A DNA stretch of 13,296 bases from Rickettsia typhi. Its GTDB lineage: Bacteria; Pseudomonadota; Alphaproteobacteria; Rickettsiales; UBA1997. The position numbers and the translations under genes were made by a program. The notes under the pieces are model-generated. The model worked only from the letters and a program-made list of their open reading frames with translations. It was not told the origin of the DNA and searched no databases. Where the stretch lies: NCBI GenBank assembly GCA_945898025.1, contig CAMDGT010000011.1:1-13296 (forward strand). Direction: 5' to 3'. Shown here in pieces: positions 1 to 6,153 of the stretch. The stretch's first letter is position 1, and each line of letters starts with the position of its first letter.

Positions 1-638
1 GCAGAGCCACTTATTGATGTTATTTTTTTATTTATATCAAGCGTAGAGCGATAAGTTTGATTAGTTGCACCAACAAAACTAACTTTGTTTTTATCGTCAA
101 GAACCGCCTCTTTGCTATTTTGCTCTATAACTCCACCAGCGGAACCTCTGCCAAAGGCAATCGATGAAGGGCCTTGAATAACTTCAATATTTTCAAGATT
201 GAAAGTATCTCGATAATAGCTACCGAAATCTCTAATGCCATCAATAAAGAAATCATTTCTAGCGGAAAAGCCTCTAATCGTCAAATTATCACCTTGTGAA
301 CTGCCCTCTCCTGCTGTAGCACTAATGCCTGCAACATTTTTAAGACTATCTTTCATGTTGGTTGCATTTTGATCATCTAATAATTGCCTTGAAATTACAT
401 TGATAGATTGCGGAGTTTCAAGTAGCGGTTTACGAAATTGAAATAATTTAGAATCATTGACAATAAAAGAATTATTTTTCTGCGATGCAGTTACAGTAAC
501 GGTTGATAACTCTTTAGAGTTGTTGCTTTTATCGTTTGAGGCGATTAATTCTCCCGATAAGAGCGAAGAAGCAAAGCATATTTCTGCCATTAAAGCAATA
601 TTACTAAAAGATTTTTTGTTATTTTTCTTACAATTCAT
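1..638 (-). CDS. TonB-dependent siderophore receptor, N-terminal part (cut by window edge)
   Basis: My own reading of the minus strand from the ATG at 638 gives 212 open codons to the left edge with no stop. The product starts with a basic n-region (KKNNKK, residues 4-9) and a hydrophobic stretch (about 11-27), consistent with a signal peptide for export to the outer membrane. Residues 45-51 (STVTVTA) look like a TonB box. From residue 73 on comes a plug domain with the hallmarks of siderophore receptors: ETPQSINVI (74-82), DNLTIRGF, FFIDGIRD, NLENIEVIQGPSS and FGRGSAGGVI. The family binds ferric siderophores (the Fiu/FhuA type is the closest look-alike) and imports them using energy from TonB-ExbB-ExbD, which are encoded just upstream on the same strand. 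The beta-barrel lies outside the window, so the ligand cannot be named. It starts about 40 bases after the riboflavin gene, without a clear ribosome binding site, and is probably the last visible gene of the tonB operon. Confidence 0.93.
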   Translation of the reverse strand, partial: MNCKKNNKKSFSNIALMAEICFASSLLSGELIASNDKSNNSKELSTVTVTASQKNNSFIVNDSKLFQFRKPLLETPQSINVISRQLLDDQNATNMKDSLKNVAGISATAGEGSSQGDNLTIRGFSARNDFFIDGIRDFGSYYRDTFNLENIEVIQGPSSIAFGRGSAGGVIEQNSKEAVLDDKNKVSFVGATNQTYRSTLDINKKITSISGS

Positions 639-678
639 CGTTTTGTTTAATTGAGATTGCTATTTTTAATTAGTGAAT

Positions 679-1779
679 TTATTTTAATTTTTGATATCCA
701 GCTATCTTTATTTTATAGCCATCGAAGCCAATTACTGATTTTGGAGAATTGGTTAGTAAGGTCATTTTTGTAATATTTAGATCATTTAATATCTGCGCAC
801 CAATTCCATAATTTCTAAGCTGTTGTAAATTATCATCATTATCAAGCAGGTTAATTATTGATTCGCTTGGCTGTCTAATAATAACAATAACTCCACTATT
901 ATTTTTGTGAATTTTGTGTAAAGCGAGATTCAACAATCCGCTTTTAGGATTGTTTAAATTAGTAAGACAATCATTAATAATATTAAGATGATGCATTCTT
1001 ACCAATATTGATTCTTCGCCATTGTTTAGGTCTTTTAAATTGCCTTTAACTAAGGCTATATGTTCAATATTATCAATTAGGCTTCGATAAATTCGCATAT
1101 TAAATTCACCATATTCCTTGGTTGCCAGAATTCTTTCACTAATCAAATTTATTAATTTTTCATTTCTTCGTCTATATTCGATTAAATCTGCAATGGTAGC
1201 GATTTTAAGATTATGCAATTTTGCAAATTTAATTAAATTAGGCATTCTTGCCATTGTACCATCATCATTCATGATTTCACAAATAACCCCTGAATGGTTA
1301 AGACCAGCAAGCTTAGCAATATCAACGGCGGCTTCTGTATGACCAGCCCTGACTAAAACTCCGCCATCCTCAGCTTGCAGTGGGAAAATATGCCCCGGAG
1401 AAACTATATCAAAACTACCTTTATTTTCATCTATCGCATCAGCAATAGTTTTTGCTCTATCAAAAGCTGATATTCCAGTTGTAATGCCATTTTTTGCTTC
1501 AATTGATAAAGTAAAAGCTGTTTTATTTTTTGATTGATTGTTAGCAGACATTAGGCTTAAACCAAGCTTTTTTACTCTTTCTTGAGTTAGAGCAAGACAA
1601 ATAAGCCCTCTGCCATTTATTGCCATAAAATTAATTTGCTGATGACTACAAGCGGAAGCGGGGATTATTAGGTCTCCTTCATTTTCACGATCTTCATCAT
1701 CAACCAAAATAAACATTTTGCCATTTTTTGCATCTTCAATAATTTCAGATATTGGCGATAATTTAAAGTTTTCAGACAT
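679..1779 (-). CDS. ribB: 3,4-dihydroxy-2-butanone 4-phosphate synthase with degenerate GTP cyclohydrolase II-like C-terminal domain
   Basis: RibB converts ribulose 5-phosphate to 3,4-dihydroxy-2-butanone 4-phosphate plus formate, supplying the four-carbon unit of riboflavin. Residues 1-205 are a full RibB domain: VDDEDRENEGD (26-36) carries the acidic metal and substrate site, and RAGHTEA (144-150) the conserved histidine and threonine. Residues 206-366 align in layout with GTP cyclohydrolase II (RibA), and the late motif LLTNSPKSV (341-349) survives. The zinc-binding cysteine cluster is absent, however: the segment after VRMHH (260-264) holds a single Cys (271), and the QEGRG/N-IGL-type motif is replaced by RQPSESI (302-308). 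The C-terminal half is therefore unlikely to act as GTP cyclohydrolase. Hybrid RibB proteins with a non-functional RibA-like tail are known in Proteobacteria (called RibBX). The gene lies 15 bases after exbD and before a siderophore receptor gene, so its control is probably by iron rather than by an FMN riboswitch, none of which is visible. Confidence 0.93.
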   Translation of the reverse strand: MSENFKLSPISEIIEDAKNGKMFILVDDEDRENEGDLIIPASACSHQQINFMAINGRGLICLALTQERVKKLGLSLMSANNQSKNKTAFTLSIEAKNGITTGISAFDRAKTIADAIDENKGSFDIVSPGHIFPLQAEDGGVLVRAGHTEAAVDIAKLAGLNHSGVICEIMNDDGTMARMPNLIKFAKLHNLKIATIADLIEYRRRNEKLINLISERILATKEYGEFNMRIYRSLIDNIEHIALVKGNLKDLNNGEESILVRMHHLNIINDCLTNLNNPKSGLLNLALHKIHKNNSGVIVIIRQPSESIINLLDNDDNLQQLRNYGIGAQILNDLNITKMTLLTNSPKSVIGFDGYKIKIAGYQKLK

Positions 1780-1794
1780 AAAATTAAGGTGAAT

Positions 1795-2199
1795 TTAGCG
1801 ATTAGTAATAAAAGAAACATTGTTCATTTGCAATTCTTGCAACAATGATAAGACCGAGGCAACCTTAGAGAATTCAGCTTCTTTATCGATTTGTAAATCA
1901 ATAGAGCCATCTTTATTATTAACAGCATTTGCTTGTAATTGCGATTTTATAGCATCAATTGTCGCAGGCTGATCATTAAAATAATAAACACCAGCTTTAT
2001 CAATTGCTAAAGATAAATGATTTTTATTATCTTTTGCAAAACCCTTTTCATTGGGCAAATTAATGTTTAATGAATTATTGAGAATGGGAGCGGTAATTAA
2101 TAATATAACCAATAAAACCAACATTACATCAACTAAAGGAGTCATATTAATTTCTGCAAGCGGAGCTTGAAAATCTTCTCGTTCAAAGTTATTATGCAT
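1795..2199 (-). CDS. exbD: ExbD/TolR-type proton channel subunit
   Basis: A 134-residue protein with the standard ExbD/TolR plan: a short cytoplasmic N-terminus, one membrane helix at about 22-40, and a periplasmic domain to the end. The signature EINMTPLVDVMLVLL (16-30) holds Asp24, equivalent to the essential helix aspartate that carries protons in this family. With ExbB it forms the inner-membrane motor that energises TonB. The Tol system's TolR has the same fold, so family alone does not separate them; placement next to a tonB gene and a TonB-dependent receptor favours ExbD. It begins 9 bases after exbB. The upstream bases (ATATTTAGTT before the ATG) contain no Shine-Dalgarno motif, so translation may be coupled to exbB. 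Confidence 0.92.
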   Translation of the reverse strand: MHNNFEREDFQAPLAEINMTPLVDVMLVLLVILLITAPILNNSLNINLPNEKGFAKDNKNHLSLAIDKAGVYYFNDQPATIDAIKSQLQANAVNNKDGSIDLQIDKEAEFSKVASVLSLLQELQMNNVSFITNR

Positions 2200-2208
2200 A
2201 ACTAAATA

Positions 2209-2856
2209 TTATATTTGTGGGCGATTATAGATAGTAAGTTGTTCAGCAATGTGCCGTAGATTTTGAATCAACAAACGGTTAAAACGAACAAAGCTATTAT
2301 AAGCAAGAACTGCAGGAATAGCAGAAAATAACCCTATTGCAGTCGCAATTAGAGCCTCAGCAATTGGGGCGGAAACAATATTGATGCCAGCATTTCCTGA
2401 AAGAGCAATATTTTGCAGTGCATTGTGAATTCCCCATACCGTGCCAAATAGACCAATAAAAGGCGCAGAACTACCGATTGAAGCAAGCATTGATAAACCT
2501 TTTTCAAAATTAAAACGGATTTCATCAAGCTTTTGAATTAAATGCATTTGTAAAATCTCTTTTTTGGTATGATAATCGAATTCAGTTAATATTGGTTGTA
2601 ATTTTCTAAATTCATCAATCAAAATTGTAATAGAATCGTTTATGTTGTTAGAATTGTAGCTATCTAGTATTTTCAACGACCAATTTTTTTGACTAAGATA
2701 ATTTTTAAAAAAATTTTGATAAGATTGATATTCCACTTTTAATTTCATTGATTTCCAAAAAATGATATACCAACTAGCAAAAGACATTGCGATTAGTATA
2801 AACAAAATAACTACTGACAAAGAATCGCTATTGTGAAAAATTTTTATAATATTCAT
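2209..2856 (-). CDS. exbB: ExbB/TolQ/MotA-family proton channel protein
   Basis: A 215-residue inner-membrane protein with three predicted membrane helices (about 13-34, 120-142 and 163-187). The large cytoplasmic loop between helices 1 and 2 is typical of ExbB and TolQ. The conserved segments LASIGSSAPFIGLFGTVWGI (124-143) and SAPIAEALIATAIGLFSAIPA (162-182) are the family core that lines the proton path and packs around the ExbD helix. It converts proton motive force into work for TonB. TolQ is the alternative reading; the tonB gene ending 2 bases upstream and the exbD gene starting 9 bases downstream argue for ExbB. The start ATG lies almost against the tonB stop codon and has no Shine-Dalgarno sequence, so translational coupling is likely. 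Confidence 0.93.
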   Translation of the reverse strand: MNIIKIFHNSDSLSVVILFILIAMSFASWYIIFWKSMKLKVEYQSYQNFFKNYLSQKNWSLKILDSYNSNNINDSITILIDEFRKLQPILTEFDYHTKKEILQMHLIQKLDEIRFNFEKGLSMLASIGSSAPFIGLFGTVWGIHNALQNIALSGNAGINIVSAPIAEALIATAIGLFSAIPAVLAYNSFVRFNRLLIQNLRHIAEQLTIYNRPQI

Positions 2857-2858
2857 AT

Positions 2859-3530
2859 TTAGACAATTTTAAATTCAACAGGAACAATAACAGTTGCAGA
2901 AACCGCTTCCCCATTCTTTTTAGCGGGAACAAATTGCCATTTACGAACTGCGGATAAAGCAGAATTATCGAGAATGGAATAACCACTAGAATTGGCAATT
3001 TTTACTTCTATCGCCCTGCCCTCAACTCCAACTAGTACAGACAAGAAAACCTTGCCTTGAATATTATTATTTTTAGCATTAGAAGGATATATTGGCGAAG
3101 GATTATTTAGATATTGAGCATCAAAAACTGGGCTAGTTGTTATGTTGGAATCTGCAACTTGATTCTTTGAACTAGAGCTAGATATTGAATTTTGGGTTTC
3201 TTGACTAGTTTTATTGATTGATTCTTTCGTCAGCTCACTTGCATTTTGTTGAATATTTTTTTTATCAACAAAATTATTGGTTTCCTTCTGCTTAATTGCA
3301 TTATTGGTATCAAGCTTACGATTATTAATTTTAGTATTTTGAGCAAAATTTACTTGGATTTTTTGTAAATTTACAATTAATGGCTGTTGATAATTATCAA
3401 TTAAAGTAGCAAAAATTATAGCATGCACTATAATCGCAAAAAATAATGGCAGAAGATTTTTTTTGATTATAATAATAATATTATTATAATTGAATTTAGA
3501 GTAGTTTATATTTAAAGAGCTACAAAACAT
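2859..3530 (-). CDS. tonB: TonB energy-transducing protein
   Basis: A 223-residue TonB. Residues about 25-44 form the inner-membrane anchor and include His36, which matches the histidine conserved in TonB anchor helices. Residues 60-130 are a low-complexity periplasmic linker rich in Asn, Gln, Lys and Ser; the Pro-Glu/Pro-Lys repeats of enterobacterial TonB are missing. Residues 140-223 are a textbook TonB C-terminal domain: SPIYPSNAKN, QGKVFLSVLVGVEG, SSGYSILDNSALSAVRKWQF and VPVEF. It contacts TonB boxes of outer-membrane receptors and passes on energy from ExbB-ExbD. It is the first gene of a tonB-exbB-exbD-ribB-receptor operon behind a putative Fur-controlled promoter. The N-terminus before the anchor has an unusual run of five isoleucines (18-22) encoded in a near-perfect AT-only palindrome. 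No alternative downstream ATG precedes the helix, so this start is the reasonable one. Confidence 0.93.
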   Translation of the reverse strand: MFCSSLNINYSKFNYNNIIIIIKKNLLPLFFAIIVHAIIFATLIDNYQQPLIVNLQKIQVNFAQNTKINNRKLDTNNAIKQKETNNFVDKKNIQQNASELTKESINKTSQETQNSISSSSSKNQVADSNITTSPVFDAQYLNNPSPIYPSNAKNNNIQGKVFLSVLVGVEGRAIEVKIANSSGYSILDNSALSAVRKWQFVPAKKNGEAVSATVIVPVEFKIV

Positions 3531-3549
3531 TGTTTAGAAAATTATTTTT

Positions 3550-3569
3550 GATAATGATAATTAATATCA
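3550..3569. promoter_or_regulatory. Putative Fur box 1 (downstream of the tonB promoter -10)
   Basis: The plus strand reads GATAATGATAATTAATATC at 3550-3568, which by my count matches the classical 19-base Fur box GATAATGATAATCATTATC at 17 of 19 positions. The inner palindrome TGATA-N5-TATCA spans 3555-3569. It overlaps the expected transcription start (near 3572) of the tonB operon, the position expected of a repressor site. The presence of Fur in this organism is inferred; alphaproteobacteria may use other iron regulators (Mur, RirA, Irr). Confidence 0.72.
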
Positions 3570-3578
3570 ATTACAAAA

Positions 3579-3607
3579 ATTTTAACAACTAAAAAAATGA
3601 TAGTCAA
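3579..3607 (-). promoter_or_regulatory. Putative sigma70-type promoter of the tonB operon
   Basis: On the minus strand, TTGACT (3607-3602, five of six matches to TTGACA) is followed by exactly 17 bases and TAAAAT (3584-3579, five of six matches to TATAAT). Transcription would start near 3572, about 40 bases before the tonB ATG. The -35 lies within the second Fur-like palindrome, and the start site overlaps the first. Confidence 0.68.
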
Positions 3608-3617
3608 TATCATTTTT
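3593..3617. promoter_or_regulatory. Putative Fur box 2 / perfect 10-5-10 inverted repeat overlapping the tonB -35
   Basis: AAAAATGATA (3593-3602) and TATCATTTTT (3608-3617) are perfect inverted repeats around a 5-base centre. The core TGATAGTCAATATCA (3598-3612) matches the 7-1-7 Fur consensus TGATAATCATTATCA at 13 of 15 positions. It covers the -35 of the tonB promoter. Read as RNA on the minus strand, it would also give an AU-rich hairpin followed by U residues, 45 bases after the argH stop, so a second role as a weak argH terminator is possible; the stem has few G-C pairs. Confidence 0.62.
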
Positions 3618-3660
3618 AATGTTTTGTGGTTTAATTTACAATTATTGCAATTTAATTATT

Positions 3661-3699
3661 TTTAAAAAATCCCTTTAAAAAATCCCTTTAAAAAATCCC
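3661..3699. repeat. Three perfect tandem copies of a 13-base unit at the 3' end of argH
   Basis: The plus strand shows TTTAAAAAATCCC three times without a mismatch (3661-3673, 3674-3686, 3687-3699). The unit length is not a multiple of three, so each copy is read in a different frame by argH, giving the tail RDFLKGFFKGIF with the stop codon inside the last copy. Confidence 0.95.
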
Positions 3700-5098
3700 T
3701 TGCTTCGTTAACAGCTTCCGACACTCTAGTTTTAGAAGTGCCGCCAAATGAATCGCGACTATTAATCGATTTTTCAACTTCTAATATTTCGAAAATTTGA
3801 TTATTTATTTGCGAACAAACTTCTTGCATTTGCATTAAAGATAATTCATTAAGCTCACACCCTTTATTTTCAGCAATCTTAACTATTCTACCCGTAATAT
3901 GATGAGCCTCACGAAAAGGAATTTTTAGATTCTTCACCAACCAATCAGCTAAATCAGTTGCAGTAGAAAAGCCCAATTTCGACATATTCAGCATTTTTTC
4001 GCGATTAATTTGCATATCTTTTATCATACCAGACATTGCTTGCAAACAAATTTTAATATTTTTTACAGCATCAAATACTGGCTCTTTATCTTCTTGCATA
4101 TCTTTTGAATAGGTTAAGCTAAGCCCCTTAAGAGTTGTAAATAATGAAAACAAAGCACCAAAAACTCTGCCTGTTTTACCCTTAATTAATTCTGCAGCAT
4201 CAGGATTCTTTTTTTGAGGCATAATTGAACTACCAGAAGTAAAGGAATCAGAAAGAGTTATAAAATCAAAGCCTTTACTACTCCACAAAATTAACTCTTC
4301 AGAAAATCTTGATAAATGAAGCGATATCATTGAGATGTTAAATAAAAATTCTAATGCAAAATCGCGGTCAGAAACTCCATCCATTGAATTTCTGCATGGT
4401 TCGGCAAAAGATAATTGCGAAGCACTAAAATGTCTGTCAATCGGGAATGAGGTTCCAGCCATTGCCAAAGAGCCTAGAGGGGATTGATTCATTCTCACTC
4501 TAGATTCTGTTAATCTGTGGAAATCTCTTCTTATCATTTCAAAATATGCCATTAAATGATGAGAAAATAAAACTGGTTGTGCAATTTGCAAATGAGTAAA
4601 GCCTGGCATTATTACTGGATTTTCACCTAAATTAGAATCTGCCTTATCAACTATAATCGACATCAATTCATGCAATAAAATTGCGATATTGTCAATTTCA
4701 TCTCTTACCCATAAACGAAAATCGGTTGCTACTTGGTCATTTCTTGATCTGGCGGTATGTAGCTTGCCAGCAAGATCGCCAATAATTTCTTTAAGACGAT
4801 ATTCAATATTCATATGAATATCTTCAAGCTCAATTTTAAAAATAAATTTATTTTCGGATATTTCTTGTTTAATTTGCTTCAAGCCATTGATTATTATATC
4901 ACTCTCTGATTGGTTGATAATATTGCATTTAGCAAGCATTTTACAATGAACTATTGAGCCTTCAATATCTTGACGATAAAGCTGATAATCAAAAGAAATT
5001 GATTGATTAATTTCTTGCATTAAGCTAGAAGGCTTGTTATTAAACCTACCTCCCCACATTTGATTTGCACTTTTTTGATTTATTTCTTGATTTGACAT
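3662..5098 (-). CDS. argH: Argininosuccinate lyase
   Basis: ArgH cleaves argininosuccinate to arginine and fumarate, the last step of arginine synthesis, as a cytoplasmic homotetramer. Numbered from the ATG at 5098, the 478-residue product shows all family marks: MWGGRF (14-19), HTARSRNDQ (114-122), GFTHLQ with the conserved His169, and the fumarase-superfamily signature GSSIMPQKKNP (289-299) with the catalytic serine at 290. The frame is open 15 codons further up to an ATG at 5143, but that start would overlap hemF by 13 bases and add a tail (MLGIDRTLKFFKFIA) unlike the family; I therefore prefer 5098, which leaves a 32-base gap. It probably shares a transcript with hemF. The last residues are encoded by a 13-base tandem repeat read in three frames, so the C-terminal tail is likely to differ between strains. 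Confidence 0.95.
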   Translation of the reverse strand: MSNQEINQKSANQMWGGRFNNKPSSLMQEINQSISFDYQLYRQDIEGSIVHCKMLAKCNIINQSESDIIINGLKQIKQEISENKFIFKIELEDIHMNIEYRLKEIIGDLAGKLHTARSRNDQVATDFRLWVRDEIDNIAILLHELMSIIVDKADSNLGENPVIMPGFTHLQIAQPVLFSHHLMAYFEMIRRDFHRLTESRVRMNQSPLGSLAMAGTSFPIDRHFSASQLSFAEPCRNSMDGVSDRDFALEFLFNISMISLHLSRFSEELILWSSKGFDFITLSDSFTSGSSIMPQKKNPDAAELIKGKTGRVFGALFSLFTTLKGLSLTYSKDMQEDKEPVFDAVKNIKICLQAMSGMIKDMQINREKMLNMSKLGFSTATDLADWLVKNLKIPFREAHHITGRIVKIAENKGCELNELSLMQMQEVCSQINNQIFEILEVEKSINSRDSFGGTSKTRVSEAVNEARDFLKGFFKGIF

Positions 5099-5130
5099 TG
5101 CTATAAATTTAAAAAATTTTAAAGTACGAT

Positions 5131-6039
5131 CTATTCCCAACAAGCAATTGGAGGCATTGACATTAAAATTGCCTCAATATTGCCGTTAGTCATTAAGCCA
5201 AATTTTGTTCCTCTATCATAAATTAGGTTAAATTCAGCATAAAGAGCTCTTTTTCTAAGCTGTTCAGCTCTTTGTTCTTCGTTCCAATTTTCATGAAAAG
5301 ATTTTCTGACAATGGTTGGAAATACTTGCAAGAAAGCCTTACCTGCATTCTTCACAAAATCAAAATCAGCATCAAAATTATCAGTATTCAAATAATCAAA
5401 AAATATACCACCGACACCCCTTGAAACATTTCGATGCTTAATAAAAAAATATTCGTCACATTGTTTTTTAAATTTAGGATAATAACTAGAATCCGCAAGG
5501 TCGCAAGCCTCTTTAAAAGCATTATGAAAATTATCAGTATCTTGTTGATTAGGGAAAATAGGGTTTAAATCGCCTCCGCCACCAAACCAGCTTTTTTCAG
5601 TTTTTATCATTCTGATATTAAAATGAACAGCAGGAACCAAGGGGGACCTAAAATGAGCAACGAGAGAAATACCGCTTGCCCAAAATTTAGGACTATTTTC
5701 GGTTCCCGGTATTTGTTTACAAAATTCTGGAGAAAATTCACCATAAACTTCAGAAAAATTTACTCCTACCTTTTCAAAAACATTGCCTTTCATTTTTGAC
5801 ATCTCGCCACCGCCAAAATCTTGCTCTATTTCTAGCAAGCTAGATTCTTTTTTTTCTTCGCTTCTTTGCCATTTCTTAAATTGGAATTTAACAGGAGAAT
5901 CGCTATTGATAAAAATTGGATTAGAGAATTTTTGATGATTTAATAAATATTCTTCTTCGATTTTTTCAAATTCTTTACAAATATCTAGCTGTAGGCTTTT
6001 AAACCATTGCGAGGTTAATGATTTTGAATAATTATCCAT
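5131..6039 (-). CDS. hemF: Oxygen-dependent coproporphyrinogen III oxidase
   Basis: HemF oxidatively decarboxylates coproporphyrinogen III to protoporphyrinogen IX in heme synthesis, using O2. The 302-residue product carries the family blocks in order: GVNFSEVYGEF (92-102), GISLVAHFRSPLVPAVHFN (123-141) with conserved histidines 129 and 139, WFGGGGDLNP (151-160), DEYFFIKHRN (195-204), SRGVGGIFFDYLN (206-218), EFNLIYDRGTKFGL (269-282) and ILMSMPP (291-297). The segment around 41-72 is Lys/Glu/Ser-rich, where other HemF proteins have the substrate-contacting WQR (57-59) close to a Gly-rich loop. The protein stops five residues after MSMPP, shorter at the C-terminus than E. coli HemF. It is followed by argH. 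The 114 bases upstream hold a perfect inverted repeat that could be an operator. Confidence 0.95.
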   Translation of the reverse strand: MDNYSKSLTSQWFKSLQLDICKEFEKIEEEYLLNHQKFSNPIFINSDSPVKFQFKKWQRSEEKKESSLLEIEQDFGGGEMSKMKGNVFEKVGVNFSEVYGEFSPEFCKQIPGTENSPKFWASGISLVAHFRSPLVPAVHFNIRMIKTEKSWFGGGGDLNPIFPNQQDTDNFHNAFKEACDLADSSYYPKFKKQCDEYFFIKHRNVSRGVGGIFFDYLNTDNFDADFDFVKNAGKAFLQVFPTIVRKSFHENWNEEQRAEQLRKRALYAEFNLIYDRGTKFGLMTNGNIEAILMSMPPIACWE

Positions 6040-6090
6040 TGGTAAAATTATTAGTTAATTTGCGAAGTAACAAAATGGCTAAAAATCAAC

Positions 6091-6108
6091 TTGTAAAGCA
6101 ATTTACAA
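6091..6108. promoter_or_regulatory. Perfect 7-4-7 inverted repeat upstream of hemF
   Basis: TTGTAAA (6091-6097) and TTTACAA (6102-6108) are perfect inverted repeats around GCAA, about 52 bases upstream of the hemF start codon. The size and symmetry suit a dimeric regulator. The half-site spacing does not match the FNR pattern TTGAT-N4-ATCAA, and I cannot name the factor. No strong promoter hexamers are obvious beside it. Confidence 0.4.
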
Positions 6109-6153
6109 TAAATGCAAGATTTTTATCAAACAAATATAGAGAAAAAATTAACA

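Noticed and set aside
457..654. Plus-strand open frame of 65 codons
   Set aside because: It lies antisense to the clearly coding signal peptide and TonB-box region of the receptor and shows no domain or ribosome binding site.
1118..1342. Plus-strand open frame of 74 codons
   Set aside because: It is antisense to conserved RibB motifs; a mirror of the real coding frame.
1780..1794. FMN riboswitch ahead of ribB
   Set aside because: Only 15 bases separate exbD from ribB, so there is no room for the conserved RFN element.
5099..5143. Upstream ATG that would lengthen ArgH by 15 residues
   Set aside because: It overlaps hemF and the extra residues do not resemble ArgH proteins; the ATG at 5098 gives a normal N-terminus leading into MWGGRF.
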